From Pseudothermotoga elfii DSM 9442 = NBRC 107921 (GTDB taxonomy: Bacteria > Thermotogota > Thermotogae > Thermotogales > DSM-5069): 64,000 nt of DNA. The stretch spans positions 682,001-746,000 of the forward strand of contig NC_022792.1 in NCBI RefSeq assembly GCF_000504085.1, given 5' to 3'. Both the position numbers and the translations under genes were made by a program. Shown one piece after another: positions 1 through 7,931 of this stretch; position 1 is the stretch's first letter, and the number at the start of each line of letters is the position of its first letter. The notes under the pieces are model-generated. The model had not been told where the DNA came from, ran no database searches, and saw only the letters and a program-made list of their open reading frames with translations.

Positions 1-1
1 T

Positions 2-454
2 GATCCGGAAATTCAGGTGAAGGTAATTTATGTGGGTACCTGGGATGATCCTTCCAAGGGAAAACAGGCTGCTCTGCAACTTTATGCACAGGGAGCAGAT
101 GTAATTTTTCAAATCGCTGCCCTAACAGGTTTTGGCGTTTTGCAAGCGGCTCAGGAAGTAGGAAAGTATGCAATAGGGGTTGATTCTAATCAGAATCCGT
201 TAGCACCCGGTCATGTGATAACAAGTGATCTAAAAGAAGTCGGAAAGTCGATTCTCATGATCTATGATATGATTGTTAATAATTCTTTTGAAAAAGGGAA
301 GATATACAGCCTCGGCGTAAAAGAGGGAGCTGTTGGGCTGGCAATAGACGAGTATACTCGGAAGATTTTGCCACAGGCAGTGATCGACAGAGTTATCGAT
401 ATTCAGAACAAAGTTGCTTCTGGAGAGATAAAGATAGAACCATATAGGCCCTGA
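2..454 (+). CDS. BMP-family ABC transporter substrate-binding protein, C-terminal part (5' truncated by window edge)
   Basis: The reading frame is open from the window edge, so this is the last 150 residues of a longer protein. The sequence resembles the BMP/PnrA-like periplasmic-binding family: a TWDDPSKGKQAAL stretch, then GADVIFQIAALTGFGVLQAA and a GVDSNQ motif that in this family lies near the ligand site. The family binds purine nucleosides (or ribose-like ligands) outside the membrane and delivers them to an ABC permease. It ends 8 nt before the ABC ATPase gene, and two permeases follow, so the whole importer is encoded here. The signal peptide/lipobox would lie upstream of the window and cannot be judged. 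Confidence 0.85.
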   Translation, partial: DPEIQVKVIYVGTWDDPSKGKQAALQLYAQGADVIFQIAALTGFGVLQAAQEVGKYAIGVDSNQNPLAPGHVITSDLKEVGKSILMIYDMIVNNSFEKGKIYSLGVKEGAVGLAIDEYTRKILPQAVIDRVIDIQNKVASGEIKIEPYRP

Positions 455-462
455 GGAGGATT

Positions 463-1980
463 TTGAAGTTGCCTTATATAGAAATGGTAGGGATATACAA
501 AGTCTATCCTCCAGATGTGGTTGCTCTAAGTGGAGTGGATCTCTCTTTTGAGAGAGGAGAGATCCATTCTATTGTTGGTGAAAATGGTGCGGGTAAATCG
601 ACTTTGATGAAAATCCTTTATGGAATGATTAAACCTTCTGCGGGTATGATAAAGATCAACGGGCAAAAAGTACAAATATCCAATCCTTTAAAAGCAAGAG
701 AACTTGGTATAGGTATGGTTCATCAAGAATTCATGCTGATTCAATCTTTCAAAGTGTATGAAAATGTCATTCTTGGCCAGGAAATGACATTAGCTGGTTT
801 TATAGACCGAAAACATGCCAAACAGCGTGTACAAAAAATTGTTGATAAATATGGATTCAAAATAGATATTGAAGCAGTAACATCGCAACTATCAGTTGCT
901 GCACAGCAGAAAATAGAGATAGTAAAACAACTTTACAGGGAAGCCGAGACCCTGATATTAGATGAACCTACAGCTGTCCTGACACCACAAGAAAGTGAGG
1001 AGCTCTTCGAAGAAATTTTTGAACTTCGCGATCAGGGAAAAACGGTAATATTTATAAGTCACAAATTGGAAGAAGTTTTAAGAATATCGGACAGAATCAC
1101 GGTAATGAGGAAAGGCAAAAAAATAGCAACACTTGAGAATAAGGGTATCAATCCGGAAGATCTCGCAAAAATGATGGTTGGAAAATCAATTGTTTTTCAA
1201 CTTGAAAAATCTCGAATTGAACCGGGAAGAGTTGTTTTGTCTATTGAAGATCTTTCGCTGAAATCAAGAAGATCAGATAGATATGTTCTGAGAAACGTGA
1301 ACATCACTGTCAAATCTGGAGAAATTGTAGGGATAGCAGGTATAGAAGGAAATGGACAATTTGAGTTAGTTCAAACTTTAATTGGTTCCTTAAAACCAAG
1401 CACGGGAAAGATAACAATAGACGGTATTGATGTTACAAATATGACTATTAGAGAGAGAAGAAAATTGATGAGTTATGTCCCGCAGGACAGGAAATTTACA
1501 GGACTGGCTCTTAAAGCGACTATTCTTGAAAATTTGCTGATGACACATCATTTAAAAAAAGAATTTCAAAAGGGAATCTTATCGATAAACTGGAAAAAGG
1601 CTCAGGAATTTAGTAAAAAAGTCGCGCACGAATTCGAGGTTGTTTACAGGAATTTGGACGAATCTCCATCTACACTTTCGGGCGGCAATCAGCAGAAAAT
1701 AGTTGTTGGGAGAGAATTGTCGCTCGGATACAATTTAATTGTGCTTGATCAACCAACGCGTGGTTTAGACGTAGCCTCGGCTGAATATATAAGAAATCTT
1801 ATTATCAAAATGAGAGATGCTGGCAAAGCCGTGCTTCTAATTTCCGCAGATCTTGAAGAACTCATGCAATTATCAGATAGAGTATATGTAATGAGACAGG
1901 GAAAAATCGTGGCATCTCTTGACGAGAAAACTATTGATTTACAAACCATTGGAAATTACATGCTGGGGGTAGTGAATTGA
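463..1980 (+). CDS. Nucleoside/sugar ABC importer ATPase with two ABC domains (YufO/RbsA type)
   Basis: 505 residues with tandem ABC cassettes. Domain 1 has Walker A GENGAGKST near residue 39, signature LSVAAQQ and Walker B LILDEPTAVLTP. Domain 2 has a degenerate P-loop (GIEGNGQ), a canonical LSGGNQQK signature and LIVLDQPTRGLD, where the catalytic Glu is Gln. This asymmetry is normal for ribose/nucleoside importers: one active and one inactive ATP site. The TTG start is preceded by GAGGAGGA at a good distance. The stop overlaps the TTG start of the first permease as TTGA. It energises uptake with the neighbouring binding protein and two permeases; the nucleoside substrate is inferred from the BMP partner. 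Confidence 0.93.
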   Translation: MKLPYIEMVGIYKVYPPDVVALSGVDLSFERGEIHSIVGENGAGKSTLMKILYGMIKPSAGMIKINGQKVQISNPLKARELGIGMVHQEFMLIQSFKVYENVILGQEMTLAGFIDRKHAKQRVQKIVDKYGFKIDIEAVTSQLSVAAQQKIEIVKQLYREAETLILDEPTAVLTPQESEELFEEIFELRDQGKTVIFISHKLEEVLRISDRITVMRKGKKIATLENKGINPEDLAKMMVGKSIVFQLEKSRIEPGRVVLSIEDLSLKSRRSDRYVLRNVNITVKSGEIVGIAGIEGNGQFELVQTLIGSLKPSTGKITIDGIDVTNMTIRERRKLMSYVPQDRKFTGLALKATILENLLMTHHLKKEFQKGILSINWKKAQEFSKKVAHEFEVVYRNLDESPSTLSGGNQQKIVVGRELSLGYNLIVLDQPTRGLDVASAEYIRNLIIKMRDAGKAVLLISADLEELMQLSDRVYVMRQGKIVASLDEKTIDLQTIGNYMLGVVN

Positions 1981-3029
1981 GGAAATTAAAGAGGATAGGT
2001 ATATCACTATTTTCCATTTTTGCCGCTTTTTTAATCAGCGCGATATTCATTGCTATTCAAAACACTTCCCCAGCCAGCGTGTTTAAGGCACTGTATCAAT
2101 ATTCTACCGGATCTTGGTTTTCTTTATCATCCACATTGAACACAGCAACCCCCTTAATTCTCACAGGAATATCAGCAGCAATTGCATTTTCGTCGAATGT
2201 TGTAAATCTTGGGCAACACGGGCAATTATTGGTAGGCGCGGTAACAACAGCCATACTTGGGGTTTATCTTGATTTACCGGGCTGGATCGGAGTACCGGTG
2301 CTGGTAATCCTTGGATCTCTTGCGGGGGCACTTTGGGCAGGTATTTCCGCTCTTTTTAAGAAATATTATAAAATGGATGAATTTATAACAACCCTGATGT
2401 TGAATTTCATAAGCGAGTATCTTACAGTTTATCTGGTCACTTATCCATTTTTGGACAAAAAAGCCTATGTGCCGGCTACAGCAATGATTAAAAAAACGTA
2501 TTTTATGCCAGACGTTTGGGGAATAAACCTGTCTTTCCTCGTGGCGACATTTGTTGCTATGATTTCTTACTGGTTTATTGGAAAAACAAAATTGGGTTAT
2601 GAATTCAGAATGATGGGGCACAATCCAAATTTCGCCAGGGTTGGTGGTTGCCGCACAGAAGAAAACGCCACTCTCGTTTTGCTTTACACTGGTTTTCTCT
2701 CTGGTCTGGCGGGAGCTTTGCTTATCCTGGGCGGAACACAACACAGATTTATGAAAGGTATAGGTGCAAATTTTGGCTGGGATGGTGTGATGCTTGCTAT
2801 AATTGCCAACAACAGTGTTTTGGAAACTTTTTTCTACGGGATTTTCTTTGGTGCTCTCAAAAATGGAGCAATTGGTATGGAATTTGAAACATCTGTTCCC
2901 TCTGAATTCGTAATGTTTTTAGAAGCAGTAATAGTACTTTCTGTAGTTAGTGTAAGAAGTGCGATAGAATACTATGGTCAAAAAATAAACTCGTTAATCA
3001 AATTGAAAAAGGTCGTGACCGGGAAATGA
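1977..3029 (+). CDS. ABC importer permease subunit 1 (BPD_transp_2 family)
   Basis: 350 residues, mostly hydrophobic, with about 8-10 predicted membrane spans beginning at residue 10. GLSGLAGALLILG-like segments and a charged loop with EFRMMGHNPNFARVGG fit the coupling region of branched-chain/ribose/nucleoside permeases. It starts with TTG inside the TTGA overlap with the ATPase gene and ends in an ATGA overlap with the second permease, so the three genes are translationally coupled. Role: one half of the heterodimeric membrane channel of a nucleoside-type importer. Confidence 0.9.
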   Translation: MRKLKRIGISLFSIFAAFLISAIFIAIQNTSPASVFKALYQYSTGSWFSLSSTLNTATPLILTGISAAIAFSSNVVNLGQHGQLLVGAVTTAILGVYLDLPGWIGVPVLVILGSLAGALWAGISALFKKYYKMDEFITTLMLNFISEYLTVYLVTYPFLDKKAYVPATAMIKKTYFMPDVWGINLSFLVATFVAMISYWFIGKTKLGYEFRMMGHNPNFARVGGCRTEENATLVLLYTGFLSGLAGALLILGGTQHRFMKGIGANFGWDGVMLAIIANNSVLETFFYGIFFGALKNGAIGMEFETSVPSEFVMFLEAVIVLSVVSVRSAIEYYGQKINSLIKLKKVVTGK

Positions 3030-3925
3030 GCGATTTGATATTTCATATTTTGAGAGCTACACTGAGCAGTGCAACACCTATTATGCTTGCAGCACTTGGA
3101 GGAATGTTTACATATTATGCCAATGTATTCAATATAGCAATGGAAGGCATGATGTTGATGGGGGCATTTTTTGCGGTATATGGCAGCTATTTTTTTGGAA
3201 GCTGGTTTATTGGAATTGTCTTCGCCTTATTAAGTGGAATTGTTATGGCTCTTTTATTTGCCATGATCGCTGTCTACCTCCGTGCGGACGAGTTTGTAAC
3301 AGGCATCGGACTTAACATGCTTGCTCTGGGCTGGACTACTTATGCATTGAGAAGTACGTTTAACGTTAAAGGAGCATTGATTTCACCTAAAATCATTTCT
3401 TTACCAAAATTGAGCATACCTGGCTTTGAAAATCTTGGGTCTCTGGGCGAAATATTTTCTGGGCACCCTTTTATTTTGTACGTCTCATTTGCTCTGGCCA
3501 TAATTTTTGAATTTTTAATATTTGAAAGTAAATTTGGTATGAGACTTAGAGCAACCGGAGAAGATTCAGAAACCGTAAAGTCTGCTGGGATAAATCCAGC
3601 GAGAATGAAATTGATAAGTACAATCCTATGTGGGTTGTTATCAGCACTTGCAGGAGTTTATCTTTCCCTCGGATATGTCACACTTTTCAGCGAAAACATG
3701 TCTAATGGGAGGGGATGGATATCTCTGGCAATAATCATACTTGTTAAGGGCAGGCCATTATCAATACTGCTGTTATCTCTCATTTTTGGCTTTTTTGAAA
3801 GCCTTGGTTTGATAATGCAGAATTATGACATAGCACCGCAATTCACGTCCATGATTCCATATCTTGCTACACTGTTCGTTCTTTACACATATGCTAAGAA
3901 AAAGATTAGAGGTGAAGGATTTTGA
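3026..3925 (+). CDS. ABC importer permease subunit 2 (BPD_transp_2 family)
   Basis: 299 residues, very hydrophobic, with the family landmarks NIAMEGMMLMGAFFAV near residue 37 and GMRLRATGEDSETVKSAGI (coupling loop). It pairs with the preceding permease, as in YufP/YufQ-type nucleoside systems. The ATG start overlaps the previous stop as ATGA, and the stop overlaps the TTG start of the ADP-ribosylglycohydrolase gene as TTGA. The membrane location is clear; substrate is inferred from the BMP-type binding protein. Confidence 0.9.
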   Translation: MSDLIFHILRATLSSATPIMLAALGGMFTYYANVFNIAMEGMMLMGAFFAVYGSYFFGSWFIGIVFALLSGIVMALLFAMIAVYLRADEFVTGIGLNMLALGWTTYALRSTFNVKGALISPKIISLPKLSIPGFENLGSLGEIFSGHPFILYVSFALAIIFEFLIFESKFGMRLRATGEDSETVKSAGINPARMKLISTILCGLLSALAGVYLSLGYVTLFSENMSNGRGWISLAIIILVKGRPLSILLLSLIFGFFESLGLIMQNYDIAPQFTSMIPYLATLFVLYTYAKKKIRGEGF

Positions 3926-5310
3926 AGGCATGGGAATACGAGGCTTTTTTACGGAAAAACGCCCGACCGTCTGAAGAAATTACGCAGGGTTCGTGGGAAG
4001 ATTCTGCTGATCTGTGGATTTTTCCTGAACAAGTCGTAAAAATGTTCTGGCAAAGTAAGGTACCTGGATCAGGCGCTCCAGAATGTTTGATCGCCGGTGC
4101 TATACAATCTGTAGAAAATATGGGCAGAAATGTTGAAAAAGCGGAAGATTTATTCAAGATAGGATTGGAGCTCTATAAGAATGACAAAATTAGTGAATTG
4201 AGAGCTGTTACAAGTTTGATTTTCGAATCACTGAGAAATGCTCCCATTATAAGTGACCATAATTACCATTGTTATTCAAGACCTGAAAGATGGGAAGACA
4301 TATCGTGCAATTTTCCAAAACAGAGCTGGGCTCTCAGAGGGGATATTTACGATAAAATTCTTGGTGGATGGATAGGACAAATTGCGGGTTCATCTATGGG
4401 AACAAAATTTGAAGGATATTCTGGTTCAAGTTTGGAAACAACTTTTGGCGAAGGGCTTGGTTATTATGTTGGCGATGTGAATACATTAAATGATGATATA
4501 ACATATGAAATAGCCTTTCTGATGGCCGCAAATGAAGATGGAGAATTGACATCGAAAAAGATTGCAACAAAATGGATAGAAATGATACCTTTCGGCTGGA
4601 GCGCAGAATATATTGCTCTTGAAAATCTCAAAATGGGTATTTTCCCACCGGAGTCTGGCATCTTCAATAATCCTTTTCAAGAATGGATAGGTGCGCAAAT
4701 GCGCTGTATGGTTCATGGTTTGTTAATGCCAGGTTTGCCAGAAAAGGCTGCTTATTTAGCCTATATTGATTCTTGTATTTCTCATGCAGGCAATGGTTTA
4801 TATGGGGGTATTCACAGTGCTGTTTTGACATCTCTTGCATTTACAACGGACGATATTCATCGTTTGATAGAACTTTCTTTGGAATATGTCCCAAGAAAAA
4901 GTGAATTTGAGGAAGTACTTCGCAGTGTAGTTCAATGGTGTAAGAATTCAAAATCCTGGCGTGATGTGAGAAATATGATCGAAAACCGCTTCGTCAAATA
5001 CAATTGGATACATGTTTATCCGAATTTATGCTGCGTGATAGCTGCCCTCTGGTATGGCGAAGGAGATTTTGATAGAACTATGTATATAATTTCTGCTTTG
5101 GGATACGATGTTGACTGTAATGCTGGCGAAGCTGGCACTGTTCTTGGGGTTTTGAATGGTGCTAACATGATACCAAAAAAGTGGACAGATCCCCTGGAGA
5201 ATACCTTAAGGACTTATATCGATGGCTGGAAAAGGACGGAGATTACTATGCTTGCGGAAGCAACGTTGGCAATTTCGGAAAAGGTGAAAAAGAAAATAGG
5301 TATTTGTTAG
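3922..5310 (+). CDS. ADP-ribosylglycohydrolase (ARH/DraG) family protein with extra N-terminal region
   Basis: 462 residues. About 140 N-terminal residues are not recognised; the remainder matches the ARH fold: DKILGGWIGQIAGSSMG, a metal motif NDDITYE, HAGNGLYGGI and GYDVDCNAGEAGTVLG, corresponding to the family's GGDTDTNA motif with a Gly-to-Tyr change. The family hydrolyses N- or O-glycosidic bonds of ADP-ribose using two Mg ions. The gene is fused by a TTGA overlap to the importer operon, which suggests a role in splitting an imported ribosyl compound rather than in regulating proteins; that is inference. The Asp residues of both metal motifs are present, so activity is plausible. Confidence 0.85.
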   Translation: MKAWEYEAFLRKNARPSEEITQGSWEDSADLWIFPEQVVKMFWQSKVPGSGAPECLIAGAIQSVENMGRNVEKAEDLFKIGLELYKNDKISELRAVTSLIFESLRNAPIISDHNYHCYSRPERWEDISCNFPKQSWALRGDIYDKILGGWIGQIAGSSMGTKFEGYSGSSLETTFGEGLGYYVGDVNTLNDDITYEIAFLMAANEDGELTSKKIATKWIEMIPFGWSAEYIALENLKMGIFPPESGIFNNPFQEWIGAQMRCMVHGLLMPGLPEKAAYLAYIDSCISHAGNGLYGGIHSAVLTSLAFTTDDIHRLIELSLEYVPRKSEFEEVLRSVVQWCKNSKSWRDVRNMIENRFVKYNWIHVYPNLCCVIAALWYGEGDFDRTMYIISALGYDVDCNAGEAGTVLGVLNGANMIPKKWTDPLENTLRTYIDGWKRTEITMLAEATLAISEKVKKKIGIC

Positions 5311-5320
5311 CGGAAAAGAC

Positions 5321-5351
5321 TTGACAATTTGTTGATGCGATGGTTTATAAT
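5321..5351 (+). promoter_or_regulatory. Promoter of the acyl carrier protein gene
   Basis: A perfect TTGACA (5321-5326) and perfect TATAAT (5346-5351) are separated by 19 nt, 2 nt longer than optimal. Transcription would begin near 5358, giving a leader of about 25 nt that contains AGGAGG just before the ATG. ACP therefore appears separately transcribed from the transporter operon. Confidence 0.7.
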
Positions 5352-5383
5352 TATTCGACTTAAATTTATTAGGAGGGAAACAC

Positions 5384-5671
5384 ATGAACAGGGAAGAACT
5401 TGTAGAACGGATCAGAGAACTGGTTGCTGAGAAACTGGGGCTTGATATTGATGAAGTTACCAATGATGCCGATCTGGTGGAAGACCTGGATGCAGATTCT
5501 CTTGATCTGGTGGATCTCGCCATGGCAATAGAAGACGAATTTGGTATCACGATAGCTGATGAAGAATTAGAAAAAATAAAAACTGTTCAGGACATTATTA
5601 AAAATTTGAGCAGCAAAATAAAATTCGAAGAAGAAGAAAAAGAAGAGGAAGAAGAGGCTGAGGAAGAATAA
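5384..5671 (+). CDS. acpP: Acyl carrier protein with acidic C-terminal tail
   Basis: 95 residues. The phosphopantetheine attachment site is Ser39 in DADSLDLVDL, and the helical ACP core extends to about residue 77. It carries acyl chains as thioesters for fatty-acid synthesis in the cytoplasm. Typical AcpP ends near residue 77-80; here a run of about 15 almost purely Glu/Lys residues follows, encoded by a purine-rich repeat-like stretch. AGGAGGG lies 6 nt before the ATG, and the gene has its own consensus promoter. No fatty-acid synthesis gene is adjacent. Confidence 0.93.
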   Translation: MNREELVERIRELVAEKLGLDIDEVTNDADLVEDLDADSLDLVDLAMAIEDEFGITIADEELEKIKTVQDIIKNLSSKIKFEEEEKEEEEEAEEE

Positions 5672-5677
5672 AAATGA

Positions 5678-5697
5678 CCGCTGGTTCTCGCCAGCGG
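5678..5697. terminator. Hairpin between convergent acpP and manA-like genes
   Basis: CCGCTGG (5678-5684) and CCAGCGG (5691-5697) form a perfect 7-bp stem with a 6-nt loop. On the minus strand it is followed by TCATTTTTATTC, so it can act as an intrinsic terminator for the long minus-strand operon; on the plus strand the T-run is poor. It lies between the two convergent stop codons. Confidence 0.65.
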
Positions 5698-5698
5698 C

Positions 5699-6568
5699 TC
5701 ACTGTTTAGAGTTAGAATACCAAACTTGGCCAGGTTTTATAACCAGTGCATTTCCTTTAATTCTGGTTATTTCCTTTCCCAGCAAGAGGAATGTCTCATA
5801 TTTTGATGTTTTGTGGGAATTGATTTCACCATTGCTCAACATTACGATTATGGAGTTTGACAGGATTTTTGTTGTTCCAGAAACTCGGTATATATGGAAA
5901 TACTGTGATCGGAAACTCTCGAAGTTCTTATAGATCAGGTTATCTATGTTGACATTTTTTGATACAAGAACTGCCTTTTCTATATGTAGATCGCGGCCAC
6001 GTTCCCAGTCGTAAACTCTGTAAGTTAGATCGGAAGATTGTTGAATCTCAATTAACATTGACTCAGGCCCAATCGCGTGCATAGTGCCAGCAGGTATGTA
6101 CAAAAAATCGCCATATTGTGGATGAAGTATTTTCAATCTTTTTTTGATTTTATCCGGTTTTAAAGGTAGCTCATCAGGATTGATTTTTTCAGGGATAAGA
6201 CCTATTGTGCTTTTCTTTAAGAAAAACCAGCACTCTGTTTTTCCCCAAGGCTCCTTTTCAATTTTTCTTGCAAAACTATCATCAGGATGGACCTGGATCG
6301 ATAGCCATTCCTTAGCCGAAATTAATTTCAAAAGTATGGGAAACCTTTCGATGTTCAAATTAAAGGACTCCAGTACAGAATTTATGTGTAGGGTTTTTCC
6401 AGAAAGTGTCTGTACTTCTGTAGTAATTAAAGGATGATCTGATAGAAGCCACACTTCTCCAACCGGTTTTTCAGATTTTGCGCCGAATAATTTGCCTAAC
6501 TCACGATCTCCCCATATCATTTCTCGAATCTTAGGTATTGTTTTGAGTATCAACTGAGTAACCCCCAA
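5699..6568 (-). CDS. manA: Type I mannose-6-phosphate isomerase-like protein
   Basis: 289 residues of the class I phosphomannose isomerase cupin family, which interconverts mannose-6-P and fructose-6-P using Zn. Landmarks: IWGDRELGKLFG near the N terminus, QVHPDDSFA (metal-binding His), GKTECWFFL, PAGTMHAIGPESMLIEIQQ-like segment and YRVYDW. The TTG start at 6568 overlaps fapA by 38 nt; another in-frame TTG at 6553 is possible and would fit the family N terminus as well. It is the last gene of the mnmG-to-manA operon. It probably feeds GDP-mannose or mannose catabolism; nearby genes do not decide which. Confidence 0.85.
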   Translation of the reverse strand: MGVTQLILKTIPKIREMIWGDRELGKLFGAKSEKPVGEVWLLSDHPLITTEVQTLSGKTLHINSVLESFNLNIERFPILLKLISAKEWLSIQVHPDDSFARKIEKEPWGKTECWFFLKKSTIGLIPEKINPDELPLKPDKIKKRLKILHPQYGDFLYIPAGTMHAIGPESMLIEIQQSSDLTYRVYDWERGRDLHIEKAVLVSKNVNIDNLIYKNFESFRSQYFHIYRVSGTTKILSNSIIVMLSNGEINSHKTSKYETFLLLGKEITRIKGNALVIKPGQVWYSNSKQ

Positions 6569-7931
6569 GCCTAACTTCCTGATTTTCGATTAGGACAATT
6601 GCTTTTTCAAAACTTTTATCGGTGTAAAATCTTTTTTCGAAAATCATGATCTCTACACCAGGATGGAGAATCCTTTTCGCTATAACTTTTGCGTGACTGA
6701 ATCTATCTTTAACCTGTTGCTCTATAGTTTGTAACTCTTTTTCGGTTGATTCGATAGAATTTCTTAAATTAATAAGTGTTTGACCGACTTTCCTGTAAAT
6801 CTCCATCTTGTCCGCTGGCAGTTTACCTTCGTTTTTTTCCATCAGTGCTTTTAAAGTTCTATAAATATTGACCAGTTTGCCGAGGTTTTCGCGGTCAAGT
6901 TCCAATTGTCCTCTCAACACTTTGATTCTTTCGCGGACTTCAGGGTCGAATCCAATTTCGATTGTTGTTCTCACCCCTAAGGGTGAACCAATTTCCTCTG
7001 CTTCCAGAACAAAACCTGCTGAAATTGATCCACCTGCAATAATACCTTTCGATCCAGATGCCTTAACTCCCACCCCTGCTTTTATGTGACAGTTTGTCAC
7101 GGGTCCATTTACAATGACATTTTTACCGGCCTCTACAATTGCATTTTCGAGAAATTTTGCTTGAATATCTTCTTTTGCTTTTATAACACCCTTTTCTCTT
7201 CCCTTAACACCGAGAACACTCACAGATCCTTCGAAAGATATTATTGTTGCTGCTTCAACGACGCCAGATATTGAGATATTTCCTTTTGCCTTAACTGTGA
7301 ATCCTGGTTTTACATCACCTGAAATCTGGACTTCGCCGGGAAAATCTATATTTCCAACTGCATAATCAACGTCTCCTTTTACGATCAAAACCTCATTTAC
7401 GTCTATAGATCCATCTGGTTTTGCCAGTAGGATACCGTCTGTGCTAGCAATCACTTTTCTACCGTCCTCCGAGAGTTTCACGTTTTTTCCAAGTTTTACC
7501 TGTGCTGGTTTTCCTGGTTTTGGATTAAGAGTTCTGCCGAAAACATTCCTTCCCTCTATGCCTGGAGTTGGTGGTACTATTTCTGCTATTTCTTGCCCTG
7601 CTTTAACTATGTGTCTCGTGCGGCTGGGGAGCTCTCTTAGATCAATTTTATCTTTTGTAATTTCTGTTTCTTCTTCTTTTCCCAGCTTGAGCATTAATAT
7701 TTGGCCATCTTCTCCATTAATCGGCTCCTTGCCGACAGCTACTAAAACAGGTGTATTAACGATTCTCTGGCTTACAATATCTTCTATTGCCTGGTCAATT
7801 ATTCCAAATACAATGCCATTTTCCCTCAGATGTGAGAGTATTGCGTCTTTTGATAAACTTTCTTCTTCGTCGGTAAAAACTGTTACATATGCCTCGAGTC
7901 CATTATTAGAAACCTTTGACTGTATTTTCAC
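6531..7931 (-). CDS. FapA family protein (DUF342)
   Basis: 466 residues. The centre is rich in short beta repeats (KAKGNISISG, KAGKNVIVNG, GGSISAGFVLEAEEIGS), typical of the right-handed beta-helix of the DUF342/FapA family, followed by a helical coiled-coil of about 80 residues (REERIKVLRGQLELDRENL... to EKELQTIEQQ) and a short C-terminal beta domain. The family is named Flagellar Assembly Protein A, but its biochemical role is poorly understood; proposed roles include polar localisation and cell-surface functions. The GTG start follows GAGGGGGG and overlaps trmFO by 26 nt. Confidence 0.8.
   Translation of the reverse strand: MKIQSKVSNNGLEAYVTVFTDEEESLSKDAILSHLRENGIVFGIIDQAIEDIVSQRIVNTPVLVAVGKEPINGEDGQILMLKLGKEEETEITKDKIDLRELPSRTRHIVKAGQEIAEIVPPTPGIEGRNVFGRTLNPKPGKPAQVKLGKNVKLSEDGRKVIASTDGILLAKPDGSIDVNEVLIVKGDVDYAVGNIDFPGEVQISGDVKPGFTVKAKGNISISGVVEAATIISFEGSVSVLGVKGREKGVIKAKEDIQAKFLENAIVEAGKNVIVNGPVTNCHIKAGVGVKASGSKGIIAGGSISAGFVLEAEEIGSPLGVRTTIEIGFDPEVRERIKVLRGQLELDRENLGKLVNIYRTLKALMEKNEGKLPADKMEIYRKVGQTLINLRNSIESTEKELQTIEQQVKDRFSHAKVIAKRILHPGVEIMIFEKRFYTDKSFEKAIVLIENQEVRLGGYSVDTQNNT

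Noticed and set aside
2274-2744. 156-codon minus-strand ORF opposite the ABC permease
   Set aside because: Shadow frame of a clear membrane permease; no ribosome-binding site and no recognisable domain.
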